A stretch of DNA of 64,000 bases from Mycobacterium sp. 050128 (GCF_036409155.1 NZ_JAZGLW010000001.1:1178001-1242000); one strand, 5' to 3'; positions 9,720-18,752 are shown, numbered from the stretch's first letter. A program made the numbers and translations. The notes: generated by a model not told the origin, from the letters alone.

Positions 9720-10535
9720 TCAGTGTCCCGTTCCGAATCGCACGCCGATCGTGGTCAGCACCACGTTCACCGCGTACAGCGCGACGACGCAGAGCACCAC
9801 GGTTTCGTTGACGGCAGTCCCCAGGCCCTTCGAACCGCCGCGCACGGTCAGGCCGCGGTAGCAGCCGACCAAGCCGGCGATCAGGCCGAAGATCGCGGCC
9901 TTGAGGGTCGCGATGACGACCTCGGGCAGGCCGGTGATCGTGGTCAGGGTGGCCAGGTAGGCACCACCGGAGACGTTCTGCAGGTACACCCCGAACAGGT
10001 AGCCGCCCACCAGGCCGACGGTGATGACCAGGCCGTTGAGCAGCGTGGCGACCAGGGTCGCGGCGATCACCCGGGGCACCACCAGGCGGTGGATCGGGTC
10101 GATGCCGAGCACCTCCATCGCGTCGATTTCCTCGCGGATGGTGCGCGCGCCCAGGTCGGCGCAGATCGCGGTCGATCCGGCGCCGGCGACCACCAGCACC
10201 GTGGTCAGCGGACCGAGCTGGGTGACCGCACCGATCGCCGCGCCGGCGCCGGACAGGTCGGCGGCACCGAACTGGGCCAGCAGCACGTTGAGCGTGAAGA
10301 TCAGCAGCACGGTCAGCGGGATCGAGACGAATACGGTCGGCAGAAAAGCGACCCGCATGATGAACCAGCACTGCAGGATGAACTCGCGCCACTGGAAGGG
10401 CCGGCGGAACAACGCGCGGCCGGTCAGGACACACATCCGGAAGAACCCGCCGATCAGGGTCAGCGGCGTCTCCAGCTGGTCGCGCAGGTAGCCGACCAGG
10501 TAGGGGCCCCGTCCGCCCGCAGACGTCGAAGTCAC
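9720..10535 (-). CDS. yrbE1A: ABC-type Mce permease YrbE1A
   Basis: A 271-residue MlaE/YrbE permease, partner of YrbE1B, with the conserved GARTIREEIDAMEVLGIDPIHRLV stretch (about residues 127-149) and multiple membrane segments. The start is GTG (MTSTSAGGRGPY). It begins the transporter part of the operon, 212 bases downstream of fadD5. Confidence 0.95.
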   Translation of the reverse strand: MTSTSAGGRGPYLVGYLRDQLETPLTLIGGFFRMCVLTGRALFRRPFQWREFILQCWFIMRVAFLPTVFVSIPLTVLLIFTLNVLLAQFGAADLSGAGAAIGAVTQLGPLTTVLVVAGAGSTAICADLGARTIREEIDAMEVLGIDPIHRLVVPRVIAATLVATLLNGLVITVGLVGGYLFGVYLQNVSGGAYLATLTTITGLPEVVIATLKAAIFGLIAGLVGCYRGLTVRGGSKGLGTAVNETVVLCVVALYAVNVVLTTIGVRFGTGH

Positions 10536-10747
10536 CGCTGCCCCCTCATGCCGGCGCCACGCGCCCCACGGCGCAGCGAATCGTCTCGCACGCCCCCACC
10601 TTGCCCCGGACCCACATGTGTGATCACCGACTCCCTACTGGCAAGTAGTAACGGAGACCACAGGAATGTACCCGATGGCCAAGCAGGTGTGAACCGCATC
10701 CGCACAATTAACCCTTCGTCAACAACGGGCAAACGTTACAGTTTCTG
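10536..10747. other. fadD5-yrbE1A intergenic region
   Basis: This 212-base gap is the only large break in the otherwise tightly packed mce1 unit. The half nearest fadD5 is relatively AT-rich. On the minus strand a TTGACG (10717-10722) resembles a -35 box, but I see no clear TANNNT at the right distance. A regulatory intergenic region has been reported at this place in the M. tuberculosis mce1 operon, so an internal promoter is plausible. No small gene is evident. Confidence 0.4.
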
Positions 10748-12406
10748 TCAGCTATCCTCTCTCGGCGTGAAATCCCTTGAAGTAGCCTGGTTTTGAGATA
10801 TGCCGACAGTGCCGTAGCGAACCCGTAACTCAGTCTTGAGGACCTTGCCGGCCGGATTGCGGGGTAACGCGTCGACGATTTCGAGTGCCTTGGGGTGCTT
10901 GTAACGGGCGAGGCGCTCGGTCAGGAATTCGTCCAGATCCTCGAGCCTGAGGCTGTCGACGGTGATCGCCGCGACCGCGATCGGTACCTCGCCCCATTTC
11001 TCGTGGACCCGGCCGATGACCGCGACCTCGACGATGCCGGGGTGGCCGGCCAGCACGTTCTCCACTTCGGCGCAGTAGATGTTCTCGCCGCCGGAGATGA
11101 TCATGTCCTTCTTGCGGTCCACGACCCAGACGTAGCCCTCCTCGTCCATCCGGACGAGGTCGCCGGAGTGGAACCAGCCGCCCGCGAACGCCTCCGCGGT
11201 GGCCTCCGGGTTGTTCCAGTAGCCGCTCATCAATGTCGGTGCCCGATAGACGATTTCGCCGACTTCACCGATCGGCACATCGTTCATGTTCTCGTCGACG
11301 ACGCGGGCGGCGACCGTCGGGATCACCTTGCCGACCGATCCGCGCTTACGGATCGCGTCCTCGCCGAGCAGCATGCAGGTGACGGGAGACATCTCGGTCT
11401 GGCCGAATGCGGCGAGGATCTGGGTGCCGGGGAACGTCGCCGACATCTCCCGTAGCAGCGCGTCCGGAGCGGGGGCGGCTCCCCACGACATGATCCGCAG
11501 CTTCAGGTCGCGAGGGCGGGCCTGCTGCTCGGCGCACACGGCCTGCCATTGCGCGGGAACCAGGAAGATGCCGGTGACCTTCTCGGCCGCGAGCACATCG
11601 AGCAGCTGACCCGGGTCGAACGCCCCGAGGGGATAGATGACGGTCGGCAGGCCCAGCAGCAGCCCGCAAAGCAGGTTGCCGACGCCGGCGATGTGGAACA
11701 GCGGGACACCGACGAAGCCGACATCGTTATTGATGTCCGCGCCGTTGGTGTAAAGCCCGGTCATCGTCTGCCCGGTCAGGTTGGTGTGGGTGAGCACCGC
11801 GCCCTTGGGGCGACCGGTGGTGCCCGAGGTGTACATGATCAGCGCCGGCGAGTCGTTCGGGACATCCACCGGCTCGGGCGCGTCCCCGGGCTCGTCGATC
11901 AGGTCTTCGTAGCCCAGCACGTTGTCGTCGGTCGAGCCACCGGCCACGACGACGGTGGCGAGCAGGGGCGCAATGTCGCGCACGCCGGTGGCCACCGGAG
12001 CCAGCACCGCTTCGGTGACCATCACCCGCGCCTCGCAGTCCTCGACCAGGAACGCGATCTCGGACGGGGTGAGCCGGAAGTTCAGCGGAACCGCGATCCC
12101 GCCGAGCATGTTGGTGGCCAGCATCGCCTCGATGAACTCGGTGCGGTTGAGCATCAGGATCATCACCCGGTCCCCGGCGCCGACCCCGCGGCGGCGCAGT
12201 GCTCCAGCTAGCGCGCTGACCCGTCGCTGCAGGTCAGCCCACGTCAGAGTGCGACCGGCGAATCGCAGCGCGACGGCCTGCGGCTGCATTAGTGCGTGCC
12301 GCTCGAGCTGGTTGACCCAGTTCTGCCGACGGGCAAGATACGGCTGCACGGTCGGGTGTGACGGCTGCGACGCTTGTGCCTCGTGGCTAGCAAGTTGCGC
12401 GGTCAA
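10748..12406 (-). CDS. fadD5: Fatty-acid--CoA ligase FadD5
   Basis: A 552-residue ANL-superfamily acyl-CoA synthetase that activates fatty acids with ATP and CoA. The AMP-binding P-loop YTSGTTGRPKG is at residues 192-202, the adenylate motif GQTEMSP is in the middle, and the C-terminal SGDLVRMDEEGYVWVVDRKKDMIISGGENIY block and the catalytic Lys region NPAGKVLKTEL are intact. It is first in the mce1 operon, divergent from the GntR regulator, as in M. tuberculosis, where it is thought to activate or recycle fatty acids handled by Mce1. The start is TTG with a good upstream GGGAAGG ribosome site. Confidence 0.95.
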   Translation of the reverse strand: MTAQLASHEAQASQPSHPTVQPYLARRQNWVNQLERHALMQPQAVALRFAGRTLTWADLQRRVSALAGALRRRGVGAGDRVMILMLNRTEFIEAMLATNMLGGIAVPLNFRLTPSEIAFLVEDCEARVMVTEAVLAPVATGVRDIAPLLATVVVAGGSTDDNVLGYEDLIDEPGDAPEPVDVPNDSPALIMYTSGTTGRPKGAVLTHTNLTGQTMTGLYTNGADINNDVGFVGVPLFHIAGVGNLLCGLLLGLPTVIYPLGAFDPGQLLDVLAAEKVTGIFLVPAQWQAVCAEQQARPRDLKLRIMSWGAAPAPDALLREMSATFPGTQILAAFGQTEMSPVTCMLLGEDAIRKRGSVGKVIPTVAARVVDENMNDVPIGEVGEIVYRAPTLMSGYWNNPEATAEAFAGGWFHSGDLVRMDEEGYVWVVDRKKDMIISGGENIYCAEVENVLAGHPGIVEVAVIGRVHEKWGEVPIAVAAITVDSLRLEDLDEFLTERLARYKHPKALEIVDALPRNPAGKVLKTELRVRYGTVGISQNQATSRDFTPREDS

Positions 12407-12461
12407 CTAATACCTTCCCTTCACTCGCGCACCGCTTGCGACAGGTTGATATTTGATAAAA

Positions 12462-12487
12462 CATAGTGTTGTGTGGGTCACACTATG
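12462..12487. promoter_or_regulatory. Inverted repeat between fadD5 and mce1R, probable Mce1R operator
   Basis: Two perfect 8-base arms, CATAGTGT and ACACTATG, are separated by 10 bases in the 159-base divergent gap. The position between the GntR gene and the operon it should control suggests an operator; it also lies where promoters of both genes would be expected. Family knowledge: FadR-type GntR proteins bind short dyads. Binding by Mce1R is inferred. Confidence 0.5.
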
Positions 12488-12565
12488 GCCTTGCCGCCCT
12501 GATGACAAGCCCCGATACGCTCTGAAAACGCCCTGAAAACGCCCCCCGAAAGCCTGGCCACCGAC

Positions 12566-13261
12566 GTGAACGTACCTCTATCTACGCGAACCCACGGCAG
12601 GCGGCGGCAGCTGCGCCGGGCGCAGCTGTCGGACGAGGTCGCGGGCCACCTGCGGGCAGCGATCATGTCGGGGACATTGCGCCCGGGCACCTTCATACGC
12701 CTCGACGAGACGGCGGCCGAACTCGGGGTCAGCGTGACGCCGGTGCGCGAGGCTCTGCTGAAGCTGCGCGGTGAGGGCATGGTGCAGCTGGAGCCGCACC
12801 GCGGTCACGTCGTGCTGCCGCTGACCCGTCAGGACATCGACGACATTTTCTGGCTTCAGGCCACCATCGCCAGGGAACTGGCCGCCGCGGCCACCTCACA
12901 CATCACCGAGGCCGAGATCGACGAGCTGGAGCGGATCAACAATTCGCTGTCCGCGGCCGTCGGCTCCAGCGATCCCGAGACCATCGCAGGCATCGAGTTC
13001 TCATTCCACCGGGTCTTCAACCAGGCCAGCGGGCGAATCAAGCTGGCCTGGTTCCTGCTCAACGCCGCGCGTTATATGCCGGTGCTGGTGTACGCCGGCG
13101 ATCCACAGTGGGGTGTCGCCGCGGTCGACAATCACCGGCAGCTGATCGGCGCGCTGCGCCGTCGCGATACGCCCGCGGTGATCGAGCACACGGTCTGGCA
13201 ATTCACCGACGCGGCGCAGCGACTGACCCAAATGCTGGACGGGGCCGGGATCTTCGGCTGA
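12566..13261 (+). CDS. mce1R: GntR/FadR-family transcriptional regulator Mce1R
   Basis: A 231-residue regulator: N-terminal winged helix (about residues 18-85, with LDETAAELGVSVTPVREALLKL as the recognition region) and a C-terminal FCD ligand domain (about 95-220) of FadR type. It is divergent from fadD5, exactly as Rv0165c is in M. tuberculosis, where it represses the mce1 operon. The likely ligand is a fatty acid or acyl-CoA. The start is GTG (MNVPLSTR). It would bind the inverted repeat in the shared upstream gap. Confidence 0.92.
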   Translation: MNVPLSTRTHGRRRQLRRAQLSDEVAGHLRAAIMSGTLRPGTFIRLDETAAELGVSVTPVREALLKLRGEGMVQLEPHRGHVVLPLTRQDIDDIFWLQATIARELAAAATSHITEAEIDELERINNSLSAAVGSSDPETIAGIEFSFHRVFNQASGRIKLAWFLLNAARYMPVLVYAGDPQWGVAAVDNHRQLIGALRRRDTPAVIEHTVWQFTDAAQRLTQMLDGAGIFG

Positions 13262-13298
13262 TTCGAGGTCGGCGGGGATTCGTCCCCTGACCCACGCC

Positions 13299-13739
13299 CT
13301 AGCCGGCGGCCAGCTGCTCGGCGCGCTTCTTGAGGTTCTCCGCGAGGTGATCGAGCACGTTGTTCAGCATCATCTTCACCATCGGCGCGGGCACCGGCAT
13401 GGACGGTTCGACGTCGATGTCGACGGTCAGCAGGCTCGAGGCGCCGGTTTCCACCACGCTGAACAACTGCTCCTGTTTCTTGAACAGCTCGCCCTGCTGC
13501 AGCACGGTCTGAATCTGGTTCGGTCCGGGATAGTAGATGGCCTGAATGAACACACCCTCGAAGCCTTGATAGGCGGCGTCCAGGCGAATCTGACTGGGCC
13601 GTCCGTCGTCGTAGCGCGCCAGCACCCAGCAGCCCTTGGCCCCGTCGCTCCACTCCGGGTACCGCTCGAAATCCGCGACGATGGCCATGATGGCGGCGGC
13701 GTTGGTGCCGACCTCGACAGTTTTGCTCAAAACGGGCAT
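13299..13739 (-). CDS. SRPBCC (polyketide cyclase/lipid-binding) protein, Rv0164/TB18.5-like
   Basis: A 146-residue START/SRPBCC-fold protein (MPVLSKTVEV at the N terminus, DFERYPEWSDGAKG, C-terminal amphipathic helix DHLAENLKKRAEQLA). This fold binds hydrophobic ligands; no catalytic role is evident. It matches the M. tuberculosis antigen TB18.5 in place and remembered sequence. I prefer the ATG at 13739; an in-frame GTG seven codons upstream is an alternative. It converges on mce1R and lies downstream of the Rv0163-like thioesterase on the same strand. Confidence 0.85.
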   Translation of the reverse strand: MPVLSKTVEVGTNAAAIMAIVADFERYPEWSDGAKGCWVLARYDDGRPSQIRLDAAYQGFEGVFIQAIYYPGPNQIQTVLQQGELFKKQEQLFSVVETGASSLLTVDIDVEPSMPVPAPMVKMMLNNVLDHLAENLKKRAEQLAAG

Positions 13740-13791
13740 TGCCGAAGCATAGCCGGGCACGCGAAAGCCCTAGCGCCTGGCGCTATCTCGG

Positions 13792-14256
13792 TTAAGCCTC
13801 GACGCAGGCCGTCGACAGCAGGGCCCGGATGGGATCGGGAATCGGGGTGGGTTTGCGGCTGGTGCGGTCGACGTAAACGTGCACCCAATGCCCCAGCGCG
13901 GTGACCGGCCGCGTCTGTTCACCCTCTCTTGACTCGAACACGCCGAGCCGGTAGGTGACGCTGCTGCGGCCCAGCCGTGTCACGGCGAGACCCACGTCGA
14001 GACTTTGCGGGAATTGCAGTTCGGAGAAGTAAAGGCAGCCCGACTCGGCGACGACGCCCAACGCCGGCATCGTGGTCGGGTCAAGCCCGGTGCCGATCGT
14101 AATCCAGGCGTTGATCGCGGTGTCGAACAATTGGTAATAGACCGCGTTGTTGAGGTGACCGAACATGTCGTTGTCGGCCCACCGGGTGCCCACCGGCCAC
14201 AGCACCGGGAAGTCGCTGCTGGTGAGACCCTCTGGTGCCGGCGGAATCATAGCCAT
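13792..14256 (-). CDS. Acyl-CoA thioesterase (4HBT hot-dog family), Rv0163-like
   Basis: A 154-residue single hot-dog protein. The family active-site region is clear: RWADNDMFGHLNNAVYYQLFDTA, with the Asp of NDMFGH and the HLNN turn typical of 4-hydroxybenzoyl-CoA thioesterase-type enzymes. It should hydrolyse short acyl-CoA or related thioesters in the cytosol. The start is the ATG at MAMIPPAP; a second ATG two codons later is possible. Order and sequence match Rv0163; the neighbouring adhE1 of M. tuberculosis is not here. Confidence 0.85.
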   Translation of the reverse strand: MAMIPPAPEGLTSSDFPVLWPVGTRWADNDMFGHLNNAVYYQLFDTAINAWITIGTGLDPTTMPALGVVAESGCLYFSELQFPQSLDVGLAVTRLGRSSVTYRLGVFESREGEQTRPVTALGHWVHVYVDRTSRKPTPIPDPIRALLSTACVEA

Positions 14257-14324
14257 GCTTGTATTCCAACATGTTTCAGGCGCTGGGCGCGGTCTCATCC
14301 GCCTCGGCGCGCGACCTGCAGCCG

Positions 14325-15518
14325 CTATCTGGGATGCAGGGGTGCGACGGGTTCGGCCGCTGTGTCGGCAAGGCGGTGGTTTTCGAGGTAATCCCAACGG
14401 ATCTGGTAACCGAGCCCAGGTGCCGACGGTAGGTCGACCAATCCGTCCGAGCGCAGTGGGTCGCACGGAGCTTCGAGATAGGGCGGCGTGGTGTCGTAGC
14501 GAACCCCGGGCCCGAGTAGGCCGCGCTCGTAGTATTCGCACACGTCGTCGCTCGTGGCACCCAGGACTTGCAGGTTCCCGAAGCCGCTCATGTGTAGCTC
14601 GCAGCGCATGCCGACGGACTCGGCCATTGCGGCCAATTTCATCACTCCGGTAATGCCTCCGCGCAAGACATCGATGCGAGTGATGTCGGACGCACCACGC
14701 AAGATCCAGTCCGCTCGGGTATAGACACCGCCCTCGGCGATCTCGGGCGAGCAGATCGGGATATCAAGCGCGGCAGCCAGTTTCACATATGACTCGACCC
14801 GGTACTCGGGCATCGGGTGCTCATACCAATAGAAACCCAGCCGTTCCAGTTCGCGCCCAACCAGCAGGGCATCTTCGTACGTCTGGTAGGTGCCCCACGG
14901 ATCGAACATGAGCACCATCTCGTCTCCGACCGCCGACCGAACCTCGCGGCACACCTGGAGATCCCAGTCCACATACGACGGCCGCGGCAGCGCGGGTTGG
15001 CGGGTCGCGGGATTCCAATAGTGATACGGGTGGATCTTGTAGGCACGATAACCCTGACGCTGGCAATCGACGGCGTGAGCCGCGTACTCGTCAGGACTGC
15101 CCAGATTGTTGAAACTGCTCGCATAGGCCTTGACGCGGTCGCGAGCGCCGCCCAGCAGCTTGCGCACGGGCAGCCCGGTGACTCGGCCCGCCAAATCCCA
15201 AAGGGCCAGATCGATGACGCTGCAAACGTTCTCCGGCAGCTTCGCGGCCCACAGTTGCCGCCAGATCTCCGCCCGGTCGAATGGGTCCTGGCCGGCCAGA
15301 AGGGGACTCAAAAAGTGAGTTATCAGCGCCCGGTCCCCGGGCAACAGCCCATCGGAGTCTCCATGGAAATGACCCCCGAAGTAGTAACCCTCGACTCCCT
15401 CGTCGGTGAGTACCTTCGTCACCGTCTGCACCACACGGTAATCGGTAGTCAACTGGCCGAACGAGATTCGGTCGACAAAGGTCTCGAAGGGCACGACCTC
15501 CAAGCCGGTGATCCTCAT
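14325..15518 (-). CDS. Enolase-superfamily (mandelate racemase/muconate lactonizing) enzyme
   Basis: A 397-residue protein with the N-terminal capping domain and a C-terminal barrel. Metal ligands are recognisable as the Asp of MLMFDPWG, the Glu of YWYEHPMPE and the Glu of ICSPEIAEGG; a possible acid/base Lys is in YRAYKIHPY and a His in CELHMSGFG. The pattern fits acid-sugar dehydratases or racemases of the MR subgroup; the substrate is unknown. It lies 80 bases downstream of the nine-gene operon and may be read with it. By eye its codon use (more GGT, CGA and third-position A/T) differs from neighbours, suggesting acquisition. Confidence 0.8.
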   Translation of the reverse strand: MRITGLEVVPFETFVDRISFGQLTTDYRVVQTVTKVLTDEGVEGYYFGGHFHGDSDGLLPGDRALITHFLSPLLAGQDPFDRAEIWRQLWAAKLPENVCSVIDLALWDLAGRVTGLPVRKLLGGARDRVKAYASSFNNLGSPDEYAAHAVDCQRQGYRAYKIHPYHYWNPATRQPALPRPSYVDWDLQVCREVRSAVGDEMVLMFDPWGTYQTYEDALLVGRELERLGFYWYEHPMPEYRVESYVKLAAALDIPICSPEIAEGGVYTRADWILRGASDITRIDVLRGGITGVMKLAAMAESVGMRCELHMSGFGNLQVLGATSDDVCEYYERGLLGPGVRYDTTPPYLEAPCDPLRSDGLVDLPSAPGLGYQIRWDYLENHRLADTAAEPVAPLHPR

Positions 15519-15598
15519 AACGGGTCATTGTTCGCGACTCGCCACGCTAACCGGTAGGGGCAAAGGTCCTGCGCCGGCATCTCGAGCCGGGCGCGGGC

Positions 15599-16522
15599 TC
15601 AGATCGCGTACCAGACGCGCTGCAGCGCCTGACCCTGCAGCGTGAACAGCCGCTCGGACTCCGACCAGTCGGGCAGCAGCGAATCGAAGCCGTGGCAGGT
15701 GCGCGCGAACACGTGCAATTCGGTGGACACCCCGGCGCGCAAGAGCCGCAGCCCGTAGTCGATCGCTTCGTCGCGAAACGGGTCGATCTCCGCGCAGGTG
15801 ATCAAAGTTGGTGGTAAACCGTGCAATTCGTTGCGTCGCGCCGGAACGATATCCGGCGATGCGGGCCGGCCGCCCAGATAGTAGCGCCACATCAGTTCGG
15901 CCGCCTCACCGTCGAACGCCGGGCTGGTGCGAAACTCCGCTTTCGACGCGGTAGCGCGGTCGTCGAGCACCGGCTGGTGCAAAAGCTGGAACATGACGGG
16001 CGGCAACGATCCATCGGCGCAACGCTGCACCAGGGATGCGGCCAGGGTAGCCCCGGCACTGCTGCCCGCGATCGCCAGCCGGGCGGTGTCGACATCCAGT
16101 TCCGCCGCGTTGCCGGCTACCCAATTGAGCACTGCGATCGCGTCGTCGAGCGCGGCCGGGTAGGGGTGCTCCGGGGCCAGCCGGTAGTCGACCGACACCA
16201 CCGTGCAGCGGCCACGCCGGGCGAGTTCGGCGCACTGCCGGTGATCGGTGTCGAGGTTGCCCAGCGCGAATCCACCCGCGTGGCAATAGACGACGACCGG
16301 TGCCGGTGACGGCCCGCCGCGATAGATGCGGACCGGCACGTTACCGACGGTGTCGCTGGTGATCTGCACACCCGGCAACTCGGTGATTGCCGCGGCGTCG
16401 CGGCGGCGCTGGTCGAACGGTCCGCGCATCAACTGAATTGCCTCCGGGGAGAGGACCGTTCGAGTGGCCGCGACCGCGCGCAGCACCGGGTGCAGACGTT
16501 GCGCGCCGTCCAATTGCGTCAT
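15599..16522 (-). CDS. Alpha/beta hydrolase (hormone-sensitive lipase-type esterase)
   Basis: A 307-residue esterase of the HSL/LipN group. An oxyanion-hole motif CHAGGFALGN (a variant of HGGG) precedes the nucleophile elbow GSSAGA; a candidate acid is in CAEIDPFRDEA and the His is in TCHGFDS. It should hydrolyse a carboxyl ester. Its ATG overlaps the stop of the monooxygenase gene (ATGA). In context it would cleave the ester or lactone produced by that monooxygenase. It is the last gene of the nine-gene operon; a GC-rich hairpin (GAGCC/GGCTC, 15584-15600) spans its stop. Confidence 0.88.
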   Translation of the reverse strand: MTQLDGAQRLHPVLRAVAATRTVLSPEAIQLMRGPFDQRRRDAAAITELPGVQITSDTVGNVPVRIYRGGPSPAPVVVYCHAGGFALGNLDTDHRQCAELARRGRCTVVSVDYRLAPEHPYPAALDDAIAVLNWVAGNAAELDVDTARLAIAGSSAGATLAASLVQRCADGSLPPVMFQLLHQPVLDDRATASKAEFRTSPAFDGEAAELMWRYYLGGRPASPDIVPARRNELHGLPPTLITCAEIDPFRDEAIDYGLRLLRAGVSTELHVFARTCHGFDSLLPDWSESERLFTLQGQALQRVWYAI

Positions 16523-18048
16523 CGTTCCTCCGGCGCGCGAAGGGCCCCGTGGCCGGCGGGCACCGGTCTGCGTGGGTGGCTGGAGAACATGAAGTCGCCG
16601 GGCGTGAACCTGCGGGTCATCTCCCAGAAGCTGCGCGCGCTGCGCGGCCACTGCGTGACCACTCGCCCGTTTGCGGCCCGAAAGTAGTTGCTGCACTGGG
16701 TCGTCCACACGGTGCCGACCATCCACTGGTCGATCTTGGCGATGAACCGCGCCAGCGCGGACGGTCGCACCGCCACGTACGTCTTGCCCCTGCGCCGCAT
16801 GTACTTCAACGCCCGCACGATGTAGCGCGCCTGAGCCTCTAACATGAAGATCACGCTGTTGGAGCCGACATTCGTGTTGGGCCCGTACAGCATGAAGAAG
16901 TTCGGGAACCCGGGGACGGCCATGCCGAGATACGCATGCGCCCCCTCACTCCAGACCTCGCGCAGTGTGGTGCCGCCTTCGCCGCGGACATCCAGCTGCC
17001 CGAGATAGTCGGCGGCGGCGTAGCCGGTGGCGCACACCACCACGTCGACGTCGCGCTCGGTGCCGTCTTCGGTGACGAAGGACCGGGCCTTGAGGTAGCG
17101 CGCCGGACTGGACACCACCTCGACATTGGGCCGGGTCAGCGTTGGCAGGTAGTCCGAGGAGAACACCAGCCGCTTACAGCCCATCGGGTGATCGGGAGTC
17201 AGCCGCTGTCGCAATTCCTGGTCGGCGACCGTCTTTTCAAGCAGGTCAAGGGCAATCGCGGTGAAGTCCTGCGTCTTTTCGCTGCCGTGCTCGATCACCG
17301 AGATGTTGGATTCGCTGCGCAGCCACAGCCGGGTCCGGTACAGCTTTTTGGCGAACGGCAGATGAGCGAAGACCCAACGCTCCCGTCGGGTGTAGTGCCG
17401 ATCCGGCTTGGGCAGAATCCAGGTCGGCGAGCGCTGTACCGAATAGACCTGGCCCGCTACCTTCGCGAGTTCGGGCAGCAGCTGCGACGCCGTCGATCCG
17501 GTGCCCAACACCGCCACCCGCGCACCCGCGAGGTCTATCTGATGGTCCCATTGCGACGAGTGCATCACGGTTCCGGTGAACGGCTCCTGCTCGACGAGCT
17601 CCGGGAAAAGCGGCCGGGTGAACAAACCGACGGCGGAGACCACGACGTCGAAGCGGTGTTCTTCGCCGCTACCGGTGGTAAGGCACCATTGCTGGGCGTC
17701 TTCTTCCCAAGTCGCCGAATGAATTTCGGTGCGCAGCCTCAGGTGCGGCCGCAGTCCGTATTTGTCGGCGCAGCGTTCGAAATAGGCGAGGATCTCGGGC
17801 TGGCCGGACCATAGCCGCGACCAATGCGGGTTCAGGTCGAAGGAGAACGAATACAGGTGCGACTTGACGTCGCAGGCCAGGCCCGGATAGGTGTTGATCC
17901 GCCAGGTGCCGCCCACGTCGTCTTCGCGATCGAAGATCGTGAAATCGTGGAATCCCGCGCGAGCCAACAGGATTCCCAATGCCAGCCCGCCCGGCCCGGC
18001 ACCGATGATGCCGACCGACAATGTTGTCTTCATCGAATCTGTAGGCAT
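16519..18048 (-). CDS. Flavin monooxygenase, probable Baeyer-Villiger type
   Basis: A 509-residue FAD/NADPH monooxygenase. The FAD Rossmann motif GAGPGG is at residues 16-21, the Baeyer-Villiger fingerprint FTGTVMHSSQW (FxGxxxHxxxW form) is at 157-167, and the NADPH Rossmann motif GTGSTAS follows at about 182. Such enzymes insert oxygen next to a ketone, giving an ester or lactone. The next gene is an esterase and the preceding one an SDR, a classic alcohol-ketone-ester-acid series. The chosen start has a GGTGGG upstream; an ATG five codons later forms an ATGA overlap with the SDR stop. Confidence 0.9.
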   Translation of the reverse strand: MPTDSMKTTLSVGIIGAGPGGLALGILLARAGFHDFTIFDREDDVGGTWRINTYPGLACDVKSHLYSFSFDLNPHWSRLWSGQPEILAYFERCADKYGLRPHLRLRTEIHSATWEEDAQQWCLTTGSGEEHRFDVVVSAVGLFTRPLFPELVEQEPFTGTVMHSSQWDHQIDLAGARVAVLGTGSTASQLLPELAKVAGQVYSVQRSPTWILPKPDRHYTRRERWVFAHLPFAKKLYRTRLWLRSESNISVIEHGSEKTQDFTAIALDLLEKTVADQELRQRLTPDHPMGCKRLVFSSDYLPTLTRPNVEVVSSPARYLKARSFVTEDGTERDVDVVVCATGYAAADYLGQLDVRGEGGTTLREVWSEGAHAYLGMAVPGFPNFFMLYGPNTNVGSNSVIFMLEAQARYIVRALKYMRRRGKTYVAVRPSALARFIAKIDQWMVGTVWTTQCSNYFRAANGRVVTQWPRSARSFWEMTRRFTPGDFMFSSHPRRPVPAGHGALRAPEER

Positions 18049-18752
18049 TGCCCACCATCGACGACCAGTTCCGAACCGGTGATGAACGACGCCTCCTGCG
18101 ATACCAGAAAGGCGACCGCGTCGGCGATTTCGGTGGGCTGCCCCAGCCGGCCGAACGACGCCGTCCCCGTCAGCCGAGCCTGGGTGGCATCATCGAGCAT
18201 CGAGGTGGCGATCGGCCCGGGGAACACCGCATTGACCCGAATACCGGACGGCGCGAGTTCGGCCGCCGCCGTTTGGGTCAGTCCGCGTAGCGCCCACTTC
18301 GACGAACCGTATGCGCAGTGCGCCGGGAAGGGGCGGATGGCTCCGGTACTGCAAATGTTCACGATCGCTGCGTGTTCGGCCTCCCGCAGCCGGCCTAGTG
18401 CGGCTCGCATGCCCAGGAACGCGCCCAGACAGTTGACCCGCCAGGCGTTTTCGAAATCCGCGGCCGTCTCGTCGCCCAGCGCGGCACGATGCAGCACCCC
18501 CGCGTTGTTGACCAATGTGGTCAGCCGCCCGAACCGGTCCACCGTCGTTGCGACGGCGGTCTCCCACTGCAGCTCGCTGGTCACGTCGAGTTCGATCGCG
18601 ATCACCTCGTCGTCGCCCAATTCGGCGACCGCGGCGGCGACGGCCTTGGCGCGCCGGTCACAGGCAGCAACGGAATACCCCTCTGCGCGAAGCTTTTTCG
18701 CGATCGCCCAGCCCTGTCCGCCCGCCGCGCCGGTGACGAGTGCGACGCTCAT
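18030..18752 (-). CDS. Short-chain dehydrogenase/reductase
   Basis: A 240-residue classical SDR: cofactor motif TGAAGGQG (residues 7-14), NNAG, catalytic Ser in NICSTGA, YGSSK (Tyr and Lys) and the C-terminal VDGG. The Asp in AACDRRA suggests NAD preference. It probably oxidises a hydroxyl to a ketone, or the reverse, in the operon's pathway. Its ATG overlaps the upstream NTF2-like stop by four bases. Confidence 0.88.
   Translation of the reverse strand: MSVALVTGAAGGQGWAIAKKLRAEGYSVAACDRRAKAVAAAVAELGDDEVIAIELDVTSELQWETAVATTVDRFGRLTTLVNNAGVLHRAALGDETAADFENAWRVNCLGAFLGMRAALGRLREAEHAAIVNICSTGAIRPFPAHCAYGSSKWALRGLTQTAAAELAPSGIRVNAVFPGPIATSMLDDATQARLTGTASFGRLGQPTEIADAVAFLVSQEASFITGSELVVDGGQCLQIR

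Noticed and set aside
15584..15600. GAGCC/GGCTC hairpin as the definite terminator of the nine-gene operon
   Set aside because: It overlaps the stop codon, has only 5-base arms and no T run; the enolase gene follows closely on the same strand, so read-through is likely.
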